A stretch of DNA of 64,000 bases, from the NCBI RefSeq assembly GCF_001278055.1, contig NZ_CP010802.1:1-64000 (forward strand), in the 5' to 3' direction. A program made the position numbers and the translations under genes. Shown one piece after another: positions 13,617 through 23,056 of this stretch. A model generated the notes under the pieces. That model searched no databases. It saw nothing but the letters and a program-made list of their open reading frames with translations, and was not told the DNA's origin. Source of the stretch: Desulfuromonas soudanensis (GTDB taxonomy: Bacteria; Desulfobacterota; Desulfuromonadia; Desulfuromonadales; WTL). How positions within the stretch are numbered: position 1 is the first letter of the stretch; every line of letters starts with the position of its first letter.

Positions 13617-13681
13617 CGCGGAACATCGCACAAAACCACCAGGAACCATGGGCAGACCGGTCAGGACTCCCATGGTTTTTT
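13584..13681 (+). promoter_or_regulatory. Transcription attenuator with alternative antiterminator and terminator hairpins
   Basis: Terminator: AACCATGGG at 13644-13652 pairs perfectly with CCCATGGTT at 13669-13677, followed by six T. Antiterminator: GTCTGCCCA at 13586-13594, inside the leader ORF just after the aromatic codons, is perfectly complementary to TGGGCAGAC at 13649-13657, which overlaps the terminator's 5' arm. The two pairings exclude each other, as in classical leader attenuation. Stalling on codons 13-15 would leave the 13586-13594 segment free to pair. Confidence 0.8.
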
Positions 13682-13700
13682 CGTCTGTGATCGCTGCAGG

Positions 13701-13740
13701 AAAAGGCTGTCGGGAAAACCTGGCGGCCTTTTTTGTTTTT
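13701..13740 (+). terminator. Second intrinsic terminator hairpin before aroF
   Basis: A 14-bp stem with three wobble pairs (13701-13714 with 13719-13732) closes an AAAA loop, followed by a T-rich run to 13740. It lies 36 bp before the aroF start, so aroF transcripts must read through two intrinsic terminators. Whether this one is regulated is unknown. Confidence 0.7.
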
Positions 13741-13775
13741 CCACCAGGGACCAATCACAGCAAAAGGAGTGGGGT

Positions 13776-14795
13776 ATGATCATCGTCATGAAGCACGGAG
13801 CCGGGAAAGAAGAGCTGGCAGAAGTCAAGAAGCGTATCCGCGAACTCGGCTACAAGACCCACGTCATCCACGGCGAGACGCGCAATGTCCTCGGCGCAAT
13901 CGGCGACGAGCGGGGGAAATCGGTCCTGCAGTCGCTGGAATCCCTCCCTGGCGTCGAAAGTGTCGTGCCGATTCTCAAGCCTTACAAACTGGCCAGCCGC
14001 GAGGTGAAACTCGAACCGAGCATCATTGACCTCGGAAACGGGGTGAGCATCGGCGGCGAAAAGCTGGTGGTGATGGCCGGCCCCTGTGCGGTGGAGAGCG
14101 AGGATCAGATCCTCGAGACCGCCTATGCAGTGAAGGCCTCCGGGGCCACGGTCCTCCGGGGGGGCGCCTTCAAACCCCGCACCAGCCCCTATTCCTTTCA
14201 GGGGATGGAGGAAGAGGGTCTCAAACTCCTGGCTCTGGCGCGGGAGGCCACGGGTCTGCCGGTCATCACCGAAGTCGTCAATCCCCGGGATGTGGAACTG
14301 GTGGCGCGTTACGCCGACATTCTCCAGGTCGGAGCCCGCAACGTGCAGAATTTCGCCCTCCTGAAGATGCTCGGGCGCCTCGACAAGCCGATCCTGCTCA
14401 AGAGGGGGATGGCGACCACAATCCAGGAGTTTTTGATGAGCGCCGAATATATCCTGGCCGAGGGAAACCAGAGGGTCATTCTCTGTGAGCGAGGAATCCG
14501 TACCTTCGAAACAGCGACCCGGAACACCCTGGATCTGTCCGCCGTTCCGGTCCTCAAGGAGCAGACCCACCTTCCGGTGGTTATCGACCCTTCCCACGCC
14601 ACAGGACACGCCCGGCTGGTGCCGTCGATGAGCTACGCCGCCGTCGCCGCCGGCTGCGACGGCCTCATCATCGAGGTGCATCCCTGTCCGGAGAAGGCCA
14701 CCAGCGACGGTCCCCAGTCCTTGCGTCCGGAGGCCTTCGCCTCCATGATGGAGAAGGTCCGGGCCTTTGCCGCCGTCGCCGGAAAAACCATCTAA
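13776..14795 (+). CDS. aroF: 3-deoxy-7-phosphoheptulonate (DAHP) synthase, type I-beta with N-terminal regulatory domain
   Basis: The enzyme condenses phosphoenolpyruvate and erythrose 4-phosphate, the first step of the shikimate pathway. Residues 1-70 form a ferredoxin-like regulatory domain of the kind used for feedback inhibition in the Thermotoga-type enzyme. The barrel follows with [48 protein letters not shown] and IDPSHATGH, the metal- and substrate-binding blocks. The product has 339 residues, usual for this subclass. RBS AAAAGGAG precedes ATG 13776. Expression is probably controlled by the leader attenuator just upstream. Confidence 0.96.
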   Translation: MIIVMKHGAGKEELAEVKKRIRELGYKTHVIHGETRNVLGAIGDERGKSVLQSLESLPGVESVVPILKPYKLASREVKLEPSIIDLGNGVSIGGEKLVVMAGPCAVESEDQILETAYAVKASGATVLRGGAFKPRTSPYSFQGMEEEGLKLLALAREATGLPVITEVVNPRDVELVARYADILQVGARNVQNFALLKMLGRLDKPILLKRGMATTIQEFLMSAEYILAEGNQRVILCERGIRTFETATRNTLDLSAVPVLKEQTHLPVVIDPSHATGHARLVPSMSYAAVAAGCDGLIIEVHPCPEKATSDGPQSLRPEAFASMMEKVRAFAAVAGKTI

Positions 14796-14805
14796 CCCGG
14801 GGGAC

Positions 14806-14834
14806 AAGGGTTGCCGCAGATCGCGGCAACCCTT
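14806..14834 (+). terminator. Hairpin between aroF and the Cys-rich small gene
   Basis: A perfect 12-bp stem (AAGGGTTGCCGC with GCGGCAACCCTT) with a 5-nt loop lies 10 bp after the aroF stop. The following sequence is only weakly T-rich, so it may attenuate or process the transcript rather than end it. Confidence 0.5.
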
Positions 14835-14859
14835 CCTCCGGCCTTTTCGAGGAGACTGC

Positions 14860-15108
14860 ATGTTTTTCATCCCTCTTTCGCAGGTCGAAAGTGTCGAACT
14901 GGTGATTCATGCCCTGCGCATGGCCGGCGGCCTGGCCGACTGCTCGACCTGTCCCGTTCGCCGCGTCTGCATGAAGCAATGCCTGACCATCGCCGAGTCC
15001 GTCGCCTCCATGGTCCAGGCCGGCAACCTGCCGCAGCTCGGAGAAAATCCGGAACCGACGCCGACCCCCGAGGGTGGCGGGAAGGGGGGGCTCAGGGTCG
15101 TCAAGTAG
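14860..15108 (+). CDS. Small cysteine-motif protein (82 aa), function unknown
   Basis: A short protein beginning MFFIPLSQVESVEL, with one compact cysteine cluster, C-x2-C-x5-C-x3-C (CSTCPVRRVCMKQC), at about residues 28-41, and a low-complexity Pro/Gly-rich tail. The four cysteines could hold zinc or an iron-sulfur cluster. No catalytic motif, signal or membrane segment is seen. RBS GAGGAG precedes the ATG. It follows aroF after a hairpin and may share its transcript at reduced level. Confidence 0.75.
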   Translation: MFFIPLSQVESVELVIHALRMAGGLADCSTCPVRRVCMKQCLTIAESVASMVQAGNLPQLGENPEPTPTPEGGGKGGLRVVK

Positions 15109-15143
15109 GCGGTGGCGCAGGCTTTCCCCTGCCGTCAACGGCG

Positions 15144-15172
15144 TTGACAGGGTCCGGCAAAAGGAATAAACT
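15144..15172 (+). promoter_or_regulatory. Sigma-70 promoter of serA
   Basis: TTGACA at 15144-15149, a 17-bp spacer and TAAACT at 15167-15172 give a strong match about 70 bp upstream of the serA start. Confidence 0.7.
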
Positions 15173-15245
15173 CCCCGTTTGTTTCATTCGACGGGTGACG
15201 GCCGGGCCGCCACCGTGACAGACTGGCAAGCCAAAAGGAGTTCCT

Positions 15246-16835
15246 ATGAAGGTCCTGATTACCGATGAAATCTCCCAGGAAGGGCTGCAACCCCTTCTCG
15301 ACGATTCGCGAATGGAGCTCGACATCAAACTCGGTCTCTCCGTCCAAGAACTCCACGGCATCATCGGCGGCTACGAGGCGATCATCACCCGCAGCGGCAC
15401 CAACGTCGATGCGGCTCTTCTCGAGCACGCCAGGGGATTGAAAATCATCGCCCGGGCCGGAGTCGGCATCGACAACGTCGACGTCGAGGCGGCCAGCAAT
15501 AAGGGGATCATCGTCGTCAACGCCCCCTTCGGCAACGTCAACTCCGCCGCCGAGCACACCCTCGCCCTCCTCCTCTCCCTGTGCCGCAAGGTCACCATCG
15601 CCAACGCCTCCCTCAAAAAGGGAGAGTGGAAACGTTCTCCCTTTACCGGCTGCGAACTCAAGGGGAAGACCATCGGCATCATCGGCATCGGCAAGGTGGG
15701 GGGCCGCGTGGCGCTGCGCGTCAAGGCCTTCGAAGCCGAAGTCATCGCCTGCGACCCCTATGTCTCGGAGAAGCGCGCCGAGGATCTCGGCGTCCGGCTG
15801 GTCTCCCTCGAGGACATCCTTCGCTATTCCGACATCATCTCCGTCCACACCCCCCTCACGGAGGAGACCCACGACATGATCCGCAGTGAGCATTTCGCCC
15901 GGATGAAGGACGGGGTGATCATCGTCAACTGCGCCCGGGGGGGGATCTACAACGAAGCGGCGACCCTCGAGGCCCTGGAGAGCGAAAAGGTCGCCGGGGC
16001 CGCCTTCGACGTCTGGAGCATCGAGCCGCCGAACACCGAGGTTCTCTCCCGTCTCATCGGTCATCCGCGCATGGTGGTGACGCCTCACCTCGGAGCCAAT
16101 ACCGTCGAGGCCCAGAGAAACGTCGCCGTCGATGTCAGCCGGGAAATCATCAACTACCTCGACGGCCGGCCGATGGAGAGCGCCGTCAACATTCCCCGCT
16201 TTGATCCCGACCTGATGGAGCACATGAAACCCTTCATGGCCCTGGTGAGCAAGATCGGCGAATTCATCTCCCAGCTCGCGCCCCCCAATCCGAGCAAGGT
16301 CATCTTCACCTACAACGGCAAGCTGGCCCGCTACGACTGCGCGCCGATTACCGTCTGCGGCCTCGCCGCCCTTCTCGGACGCCACACCGAGCAGGAGGTC
16401 AACATGGTCAACGCCCGTCTGGTCGCCAAAAACATGGGGATCGTCATTGAGGAGGTGAGGACCACGGAGTCCGAGTCGTTCTCCAACCTCATTACCGTCA
16501 CCCTCGAAACCCCCGAAGGGAAAAGGTCGCTGGCCGGCACGCTCTTTGAGGGTATTCCCAAGATCGTCAAGATGCGCGACTTTCTAACCGATTTCACCCC
16601 CGAAGGGCACATGCTGGTCATCAACTACGAGGACAAGCCCGGCCTGATCGGCAAGATCGGGACCCTTCTCGGCGAAGCCGGGATCAACATCGGTTCCTTG
16701 AACCTCGGGCGTCGCGCCAAGGCCGGCGAGGCGATGGTTGTTCTCTCCCTCGACACCCCGGCCGCTCCGGAGACGATCGAAAAGCTTGCGGCCTCCGTCG
16801 AGGCTCGTTTCATCAGGGCCGTTCATATGCATTGA
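15246..16835 (+). CDS. serA: D-3-phosphoglycerate dehydrogenase (long, ACT-domain form)
   Basis: It oxidises 3-phosphoglycerate to 3-phosphohydroxypyruvate, the first step of serine synthesis. The 529-residue protein is the long type. It has a split substrate domain, an NAD-binding Rossmann block (GIIGIGKVGGRVA from about 144), catalytic R231 (CARGGIYNE) and H281 (TPHLGANT), an intervening domain (about 320-450), and a C-terminal ACT domain (LVINYEDKPGLIGKIGTLLG) that usually binds serine. RBS AAAAGGAG precedes the ATG. It is a single-gene unit with its own promoter and terminator. Confidence 0.97.
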   Translation: MKVLITDEISQEGLQPLLDDSRMELDIKLGLSVQELHGIIGGYEAIITRSGTNVDAALLEHARGLKIIARAGVGIDNVDVEAASNKGIIVVNAPFGNVNSAAEHTLALLLSLCRKVTIANASLKKGEWKRSPFTGCELKGKTIGIIGIGKVGGRVALRVKAFEAEVIACDPYVSEKRAEDLGVRLVSLEDILRYSDIISVHTPLTEETHDMIRSEHFARMKDGVIIVNCARGGIYNEAATLEALESEKVAGAAFDVWSIEPPNTEVLSRLIGHPRMVVTPHLGANTVEAQRNVAVDVSREIINYLDGRPMESAVNIPRFDPDLMEHMKPFMALVSKIGEFISQLAPPNPSKVIFTYNGKLARYDCAPITVCGLAALLGRHTEQEVNMVNARLVAKNMGIVIEEVRTTESESFSNLITVTLETPEGKRSLAGTLFEGIPKIVKMRDFLTDFTPEGHMLVINYEDKPGLIGKIGTLLGEAGINIGSLNLGRRAKAGEAMVVLSLDTPAAPETIEKLAASVEARFIRAVHMH

Positions 16836-16852
16836 CGAGACCGGCTCCCGCG

Positions 16853-16886
16853 AAAAAAAACGACCCTGACCGGTCGTTTTTTTTTA
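16853..16886 (+). terminator. Rho-independent terminator of serA
   Basis: AACGACC and GGTCGTT pair around a short loop. The hairpin is preceded by an A run and followed by nine T, so it could work in both directions. Confidence 0.85.
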
Positions 16887-17449
16887 TCTGCCGCCGGAGA
16901 AGGGAGTGTCACCGGGGGGGTGGAACCGGCGGCGTCCGGCTGTCTCTGGGTCTGGGGAATTTAAGGGAAAGAAAAAAATACAGAACATAATTTTACTTGG
17001 GCTAATTTTCCCTCGCCCTGACGGGCCGGACGGAGCGCGACTGTGCCGCCGGCCATTTCCACCCCCTTTGACGGGGAGGTCGGGCCCATGGCCTCTGCGG
17101 GTACCAAGGGGGATCACCGAGGTAACAATCGATAGATATCAGGGGCTTCGATCTCGACATCCGGGGGGGCAAGGGTCCAGGGTTGCCGGGGAGGACCGGA
17201 GGTTAGGCCCGGCCAATCCCGGCGTCGCCGGGGACGCCCCAAAGAAGGTGTTTTTTACCCTAAATAAAAAATTCCTTGACAAAAGGGCGAGATTTTTGTT
17301 TTGTAGCAGGGCCTCGAAGAAACAATGTTTTATGTAAATACGGTTTGATTTCCTTGATTATCAGCCAGTTAAGGTCGATAACCAGCCGGGGTGCGTCGTC
17401 GTGAGCCGCTTTCCGCAAAGTAAATTCTATCATCAGAGGGATGACCCAC
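16887..17449. other. Long intergenic region upstream of the carboxylase operon, with promoter and operator-like motif
   Basis: About 560 bp without a credible gene; the first ~350 bp are GC-rich and featureless. Near the end, TTTACCC at 17254-17260 is followed four bases later by TAAA, forming TTTACCC-N4-TAAA (17254-17268). A -35 TTGACA lies at 17276-17281 and a poor -10 near 17299-17305. The same motif sits at nearly the same distance from the promoter of the XRE-cupin gene. The 5' leader of the mRNA would be over 120 nt. Confidence 0.55.
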
Positions 17450-19174
17450 ATGGCCAAAAAAGCGATTAAGCCTTCCTTGAAAAACCCGTTTGATGCGGCC
17501 GAGACGGTCGACTTCACCATTCCCGGTGAGATCGCCGGAACGACCGGCGGCTATGAAGTGGCGATGAAGGAAGGGTACGACCTGATTCAACGCCCCATCA
17601 AGTCGGTCAGCGTCGCCCAGATCGAGAAGCAGCATTTCAAGAAGAGGATGACCGTCTGGGAAAGGATCCGGGTTCTCACCGCCGAGGAGCCGAATATCCT
17701 CTTCCAGAACTGGGGAAAGAACCTCGACGGCGCCTCTCTGGTCACCGGCATTCTCAACATCCACGGTCGCGACGTCGCCCTCTACGGCCACGACTTCACC
17801 GTGCGCGCCGGTTCCATGGACGCCACCAACGGCCGCAAGCTGGCCAATCTCTTCAAGATGGCCGGCGAGAAGGGGATCCCCGTCATCGGCATGAACGACA
17901 GTGCCGGCGCCTACGTCCCCGCCGGCGTCGGCGGGCTCGACGGCTATGCCGAGGCCTTCACCGCCCTGCGCAAGATCAGCGGCGTCGTCCCCTCCATCAT
18001 GTGCATGTTCGGTTTCAACGCCGGCGGCGGCAGCTATCTCCCCCGCCAGGGGAGCTTCGTCATTCAGCCGAGCGACACCTTCTTCGGCCTCACCGGACCC
18101 GGGGTCGTCAAGTCGGTTCTCGGCGAGGACGTCACTCCCGAAGAGCTCGGCGGACCCAAGGTCCACGGGGGCTCCGGCGTCGCCGACCTGACCGTCAGCG
18201 ACGAGGTCGCCGCCCTGCGCACCGCCGTGCGCCTCCTGAGCTATCTCCCCGACAACAACAGCGTGATGTCCCCCTTTCAGGAGACCAGCGACCCTCTCGA
18301 CCGCAAGACTTGGGAGATCAACACCCTGCTTAAAAAGGCCTTCAACTCGCCGACGGGCTTCAACACCCCCTTCGACGTGTCGCTGATCATTCAGCAGATC
18401 TGCGATCACGGCGATTATTTCGAGATGCAGCCCGGGCGGGCGCGCAACGTGGTTACGGCTTTCGGCCGCCTCGGCGGCAACGTCGTCGGCTTCGTCGCCA
18501 ACAACAGCTCCGTCGACTCCGGACAGATCGACGTCGACGCCGCCCTCAAGATCGCCCGTTTCAACCGCTTCTGCAACATCTACAACATTCCGATGATCTT
18601 CATGGAGGACACCACCGGCTTCCTCCCCGGCCGCGAGCAGGAAGGGCGCGGCATCGTCCAGGCCGGCCGGGCCATGCTCGACTCCATCGTCGACATCCGC
18701 ACCCCCCGCATCCTCCTCATCCTGCGCAACGCCTACGGCGGAGCCTACGCCTCCTACAACAACTACCCCACCGGCGCCGATCTGGTTCTGGCTCTGCCGA
18801 CGACCCGTCTGGCCGTCATGGGTCCGGCGGGGAAGGAGTTCGTCTACAAGGACGAGATGCGCAAGGTGCGCAGCGCCGTCCAGGCCCGCATCAAACAGGG
18901 GGTCCACGAGCGGATCGCCGCCGGTGCCGACGGCGAGTCGGCGCAGAAGGATGCCGAAAGGGAGGGCGCGGACTGGCTCCGGACCCAGGAGGCCGAACTC
19001 AACCTGCGGTATGAAAAGGAGCTGATGAACCCCAGGGAGGCCTTGAGCCTCGGCTCCATCTCCAGCCTCGTCATGCCGACCGATCTGCGCAAGGTTCTCG
19101 GCGAGAACATGAACTTCTTCCTCAGGCATTACAAGGCCGGCCCGATGCAGTCAGTGCAGCGGGAGTTTTATTGA
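17450..19174 (+). CDS. Acyl-CoA (propionyl-CoA) carboxylase carboxyltransferase subunit
   Basis: It transfers the carboxyl group from carboxybiotin to propionyl-CoA, giving methylmalonyl-CoA, or runs in reverse. Two crotonase-like carboxyltransferase halves are visible: the first with [20 protein letters not shown] and [14 protein letters not shown], the second with [19 protein letters not shown] and [15 protein letters not shown]. The 574-residue length is slightly above the usual 510-530. ATG 17450 follows GAGGG with about 9-nt spacing; an ATG at 17441 is too close to that RBS. It pairs with the biotin carboxylase/carrier downstream. The mutase, MeaB and epimerase genes 9-13 kb away support propionyl-CoA as substrate. 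Confidence 0.9.
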   Translation: MAKKAIKPSLKNPFDAAETVDFTIPGEIAGTTGGYEVAMKEGYDLIQRPIKSVSVAQIEKQHFKKRMTVWERIRVLTAEEPNILFQNWGKNLDGASLVTGILNIHGRDVALYGHDFTVRAGSMDATNGRKLANLFKMAGEKGIPVIGMNDSAGAYVPAGVGGLDGYAEAFTALRKISGVVPSIMCMFGFNAGGGSYLPRQGSFVIQPSDTFFGLTGPGVVKSVLGEDVTPEELGGPKVHGGSGVADLTVSDEVAALRTAVRLLSYLPDNNSVMSPFQETSDPLDRKTWEINTLLKKAFNSPTGFNTPFDVSLIIQQICDHGDYFEMQPGRARNVVTAFGRLGGNVVGFVANNSSVDSGQIDVDAALKIARFNRFCNIYNIPMIFMEDTTGFLPGREQEGRGIVQAGRAMLDSIVDIRTPRILLILRNAYGGAYASYNNYPTGADLVLALPTTRLAVMGPAGKEFVYKDEMRKVRSAVQARIKQGVHERIAAGADGESAQKDAEREGADWLRTQEAELNLRYEKELMNPREALSLGSISSLVMPTDLRKVLGENMNFFLRHYKAGPMQSVQREFY

Positions 19175-19231
19175 TTCTCCTGATCCTTGCCGGGAATAAC
19201 GACCAAAGAATCCGATTGGAGAGATGAACCG

Positions 19232-22132
19232 ATGGCACAGCAAATCGATTACTACATAAACAACCCCCTGATTCATAAGGACCGCAAACTGGGTCAGGCC
19301 TCCTCCGAGTGGGTGCGCTCCTTCTCCTGTGAGGACCTCAAACCCCTCATCGTCTGCCGCGGGCCGATCCGCAAGGAGGCGATGGACGTCTATGAGGAGA
19401 TGGGGATCGCCCATTACGGGATCCTCCTCTCGGAAAAGGATTCCATCGTCTATCCCAACGCCCTGGCTCCCGAACTCCGCAAGCTCACCGACTCCACCCG
19501 CGTTCACCGGGTCCCCGATTATTCCGGGGCGAGCAAGGAGGAGCGGGTCGAGCGCATCAATCAGATCATCCAGATCGCCCGGGACAATGATTACGACGCG
19601 GTTTTCGCCGGCTACGGTTTCATGGCCGAGGATGACGAGTTCGTTGCCGCCATCGAAAATGCCGGCCTCAAGTTCATCGGCCCCTGCGCCGCCACCCAGA
19701 CGGGAGCGGGGAAGAAGGACGAAGCCAAGCGCACCGCCCTCTCCGTCAACGTCTCTGTCACCCCCGGCATCGACAACGTCACCGCCCGGACCCTGGTGAA
19801 GAAGCACAAAAGTCGGGAGGCGCTCCTGGCCCTCGTCAAGGCCGACGATCTCAAGGTCGACGCCAAGGTCCTCAAGGATACCACCCTCACCCTCGAGGCC
19901 CTGGCCGACCAGATCCTCTTTGCCGCCTATGCCAAGGGGATCGACCTCTTCTCCGTCGAGGAACTCTGCGCCCAGGTGCAGATCGAAACGATGGAGATGT
20001 TCAGGAATTATCCCCAGAGCCGGATTCGCCTCAAGGCCATCGGCGGCGGCGGCGGCAAGGGGCAGCGCATCCTCGGCGTCTCCCTGCTCACCGTCAAGAA
20101 TCCCAGCGACGCCCAGATCGCCGCGGCGGCCGCCGAAGCTCCGGGGCTGGTGCGGGAAATTCTCAACGAGGTCAAGGCCAACGGCGTCGGCGACAACAAG
20201 AACGTCCTCATCGAGCTCAATATCGAGCAGACCCGCCACAACGAGATTCAGCTCCTCGGCAACGGTCAGTGGTGTATCGCCCTCGGCGGACGGGACTGCT
20301 CGCTGCAGATGCACGAACAGAAACTTCTCGAAGTCTCCGTCACCCAGGAGGGGCTCTCCGCAGCCATCGCCCGCGCCAAGGCCGCCGGGAGGAAGGGGGA
20401 GATTGCGGCTCTCGAATCGGATCTCAAGGTCCTCAAGCGGATGGAGGAGGAGTCGGAGCGTTTCGGTCTGGCCGTCGGCCTCGATTCGGCGTCGACTTTC
20501 GAGTGCATCGTCGACCGCGACCGCCATTTCTTCATGGAGGTCAACACCCGCATCCAGGTGGAACACCGGGTGACCGAACTCTGCTACAGCCTCAAATTCA
20601 CCAATCCCAAGGATAAAAAGGATTTCTTCATCGTCGAGTCCCTGGTCGAGGCCATGGCGCTTTTGGCGCGGCACAAGGAGCGCCTCCCCAAGCCGGAGCG
20701 GATCGTCCGTTTCAACGCCAGCGCCGAGGCGCGCCTCAATGCCACCGACGCCTCCCTCTCCCCCCACGCCGGGGGGATGATCCGCTACTGGTCCAAACCC
20801 CTCGAAGGGGAGATCCGCGACGACCAGGGGATCTGCATGGTCAATCCGGATACCGGGCTCTTCATGCGCTACAAGGTCGCCGGGGCCTACGATTCCAACA
20901 TCGCCCTACTCCTGACCAAGGGTGAGGACCGCCTCGACAGCTATGAGTCCCTCGCCAAAGTCCTCTGCCACACCAAGATCCGCGGCACCGATCTGGCCAC
21001 CAACCTTGAATTCCACTACGGACTGGTCAACTGGTTCATCGGCACCAATGTCAACGCCAAGCCGACCACCCGTTTCGTCGTCCCCTACCTGACCCTGGTG
21101 GGGATTCTCAAGGAAGAGGCGAGCAAGCTCGACCCCATCTACGCATTTCTGCAGATGAAGAAACACTACGCCAAGGAGATCTCCGAGCGTTTTGCCGATC
21201 AGCCCGAGGTTGTTAACGCCGAACTCAAGAACATCTCCGAGATTCTCGACCGCAAAGGAACGCTGCTCACCCGGCCGATGGAGCGCCTCCTCGAGGATCC
21301 CCACGTCCTCTCTGGCTGGCTGAGCCTCAACAAGAAAAACTTCCGCATCGAGGCCGGCAAGGTCGTCTGGCTGCGAAATCCCCTGGTGATTCTCGATGAA
21401 ACCTACGGCTATCTGAACATGAGCTTCCGCCCCGAAGAGCCGGCGGCCGAAGTGATCTGGAGCCACGACGCCGCCCTGCTGGAGAAGGGGCTGCGCTTCT
21501 ACGACACCCTGCGGGAGAAGTTCGCTCTCGGCAAGGAGGATTACTTCAAGCTCAACGAGCTGCTGCAGAAGGACAAACCCCAGGGGGGGATCGACCCCAA
21601 AACCTGGGAAGCGGTCCGCTCCGCCCATTTCGGTTATGAGGCAGGGCTCGAGCTCCTCGGCCTGATCTTCCTGGTCGCCGAGAACACCCGGTTCTGGGAC
21701 CTGCGGGTGGAAGAGGACATGGAAATTACCATCCCCGAATACCTGACCGACCCCGAACTGCAGGCGCGGATGAAGAAAATCCTCGTTCCCCCTCCGGCCA
21801 CCAAGGCCGACGAGATCGTTTCGGTCTGCGGCGGGATGTACTACGGGCAGGAAGCTCCGGGGATGCCCAAGTTCGTCGAGCCGGGGATGCATTTCGACAA
21901 GGGTCAGCCGCTGTACATCATCGAGGTCATGAAGATGTTCAACAAGGTCTACGCTCCCTTTTCCGGAACCATCGACAAAATCCTCATCGAAGGGGGGGAC
22001 GGCGTCATCGTGTCCAAGGGGCAGCCGCTCTTCAAGATCACCCCGGATGAGATGTTCGTCGAGGTGGACTCCAGGGCCGTTGAGAAGGAAAGGCGGGCAA
22101 AGACCGCCGAGTATCTCAAGGCCGTCCTCTGA
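19232..22132 (+). CDS. Fused biotin carboxylase / biotin carboxyl carrier subunit
   Basis: The 966-residue protein carboxylates its own biotin using ATP and bicarbonate and delivers it to the upstream carboxyltransferase. N-terminal biotin-carboxylase blocks include FAGYGFMAEDDEF and FIGPCAATQ. The ATP-grasp GGGGGKGQR is at about 270, and FMEVNTRIQVEHRVTE carries the catalytic residues. The C-terminus has the biotinylation motif EVMKM at about 898. Between VTPGIDN (about 177-183) and the glycine loop there are about 85 extra residues compared with a standard biotin carboxylase. A long central region (about 600-860) has no motif I recognise. ATG 19232 follows GGAGAG. Confidence 0.88.
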   Translation: MAQQIDYYINNPLIHKDRKLGQASSEWVRSFSCEDLKPLIVCRGPIRKEAMDVYEEMGIAHYGILLSEKDSIVYPNALAPELRKLTDSTRVHRVPDYSGASKEERVERINQIIQIARDNDYDAVFAGYGFMAEDDEFVAAIENAGLKFIGPCAATQTGAGKKDEAKRTALSVNVSVTPGIDNVTARTLVKKHKSREALLALVKADDLKVDAKVLKDTTLTLEALADQILFAAYAKGIDLFSVEELCAQVQIETMEMFRNYPQSRIRLKAIGGGGGKGQRILGVSLLTVKNPSDAQIAAAAAEAPGLVREILNEVKANGVGDNKNVLIELNIEQTRHNEIQLLGNGQWCIALGGRDCSLQMHEQKLLEVSVTQEGLSAAIARAKAAGRKGEIAALESDLKVLKRMEEESERFGLAVGLDSASTFECIVDRDRHFFMEVNTRIQVEHRVTELCYSLKFTNPKDKKDFFIVESLVEAMALLARHKERLPKPERIVRFNASAEARLNATDASLSPHAGGMIRYWSKPLEGEIRDDQGICMVNPDTGLFMRYKVAGAYDSNIALLLTKGEDRLDSYESLAKVLCHTKIRGTDLATNLEFHYGLVNWFIGTNVNAKPTTRFVVPYLTLVGILKEEASKLDPIYAFLQMKKHYAKEISERFADQPEVVNAELKNISEILDRKGTLLTRPMERLLEDPHVLSGWLSLNKKNFRIEAGKVVWLRNPLVILDETYGYLNMSFRPEEPAAEVIWSHDAALLEKGLRFYDTLREKFALGKEDYFKLNELLQKDKPQGGIDPKTWEAVRSAHFGYEAGLELLGLIFLVAENTRFWDLRVEEDMEITIPEYLTDPELQARMKKILVPPPATKADEIVSVCGGMYYGQEAPGMPKFVEPGMHFDKGQPLYIIEVMKMFNKVYAPFSGTIDKILIEGGDGVIVSKGQPLFKITPDEMFVEVDSRAVEKERRAKTAEYLKAVL

Positions 22133-22156
22133 AAAGGGTTTTTTTGTAAGATAGTT

Positions 22157-22235
22157 CCGGGGGCGGAAAAAGCGCCCCCGGATAGAAAAAAAGGCCGCAG
22201 AGCTCGGAATGTCCCGAGCGCTGCGGCCTTTTTTT
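22157..22235 (+). terminator. Double hairpin terminator of the carboxylase operon
   Basis: A first GC-rich hairpin (CCGGGGGC with GCCCCCGG, 22157-22182) is followed by a long second one (22186-22235). The second has the stem GGCCGCAG/CTGCGGCC extended by GCTCGG pairings, an A run before and seven T after. The symmetry suggests it also terminates the opposing zinc-ribbon gene. Confidence 0.88.
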
Positions 22236-22260
22236 GTCGCATCAACCTCTTTGCCGGAGC

Positions 22261-22476
22261 CTAGACTCCGACCCAGTTGTAATCGTCTCCTTCGACACAT
22301 TCGGAAAGAGCCTCGAGAAACGAATTCTTCTGGGTATCCTTGACGAGTTCGACGACACCGTGATTGACCGACCAGATCGAGCCGCAGATTCTGCATTCGA
22401 CGATATCTTCGGCGAACTGTTCGGACTGCAGGGCGATTTCGACCTGTTTGCGGTTTTTACAAACGGGACACCTCAT
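22261..22476 (-). CDS. Small zinc-ribbon-like protein (71 aa)
   Basis: Two CxxC knuckles, CPVC at residues 3-6 and CRIC at about 28-31, suggest a structural zinc ribbon. The tail is acidic and ends DDYNWVGV. No enzyme motif is visible. The ATG at 22476 has a good AAGGAGAG RBS. It stands alone, convergent with the carboxylase operon. Function unknown; a transcription- or metal-linked role is only a guess. Confidence 0.75.
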   Translation of the reverse strand: MRCPVCKNRKQVEIALQSEQFAEDIVECRICGSIWSVNHGVVELVKDTQKNSFLEALSECVEGDDYNWVGV

Positions 22477-23056
22477 GGCAACTCTCCTTTCGAGCAGATC
22501 TGGTAAAAATTATTTTCAAGATGAAGTGATTATAGAGCACCCGCCCGTTTATGCAAGGCAAAAATTCGACAAAATCCTTTCAAAACAGCATGTTAGCCTC
22601 TTTTTTGTTTTGAGGTGCAAACCGGGATTTTGAAGTCGCACCGACACCGAAGAATCGGAGGGTTAAATCAGACCCGTGATCGGCCAGGTTCAGGAGTTTG
22701 AACAACCTTTTTTTTGCCGGAAAGGGGGGACCAAAAAAGGATCGACAAATTAAGCCGTTGAGGGGGGAGGGAGTTGCAGGTGCTTTAAAATACAGAGGAA
22801 AAATAGAGGGGGGCCGGGCCGGTCGAAGGTCTGGACGCCGGGGCGGGATCGCCTCCGGAGGGACGCCGGGGCGGAACAGGGTAAGCAAAGTAGTGGAAAA
22901 TAGACCGCTATTTTGAATCGGCCGGCAAATTTGGCCGTTAAAAATAGAAAAAAATCCTCCGAATCTCCCCCGCGGCCGGGAACAAACCCCGTATTTTTCC
23001 CTTATGGGACTATTTCCGTCCGCAAGGGACGCCGGAGGGCCGGGGATCAGACGCGA
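22477..23056. other. Intergenic region with no recognisable gene
   Basis: About 580 bp between the zinc-ribbon gene start and the end of mqnD. I see only the upstream region of the zinc-ribbon gene and a short direct repeat, GACGCCGGGGCGG, near 22835 and 22862. ORFs here lack RBS and credible composition. Confidence 0.5.

Noticed and set aside
13414-13779. A 121-codon ORF across the aroF leader
   Set aside because: It spans a promoter and two terminators and has no RBS. The 30-codon leader frame explains the region better.
16906-17337. A 143-codon ORF upstream of the carboxylase operon
   Set aside because: No RBS, Gly/Arg/Pro-rich low-complexity translation, and it overlaps the promoter of the operon.
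22698-22916. A 72-codon ORF in the gap before mqnD
   Set aside because: No RBS; composition and Gly/Arg-rich translation do not look like a gene.
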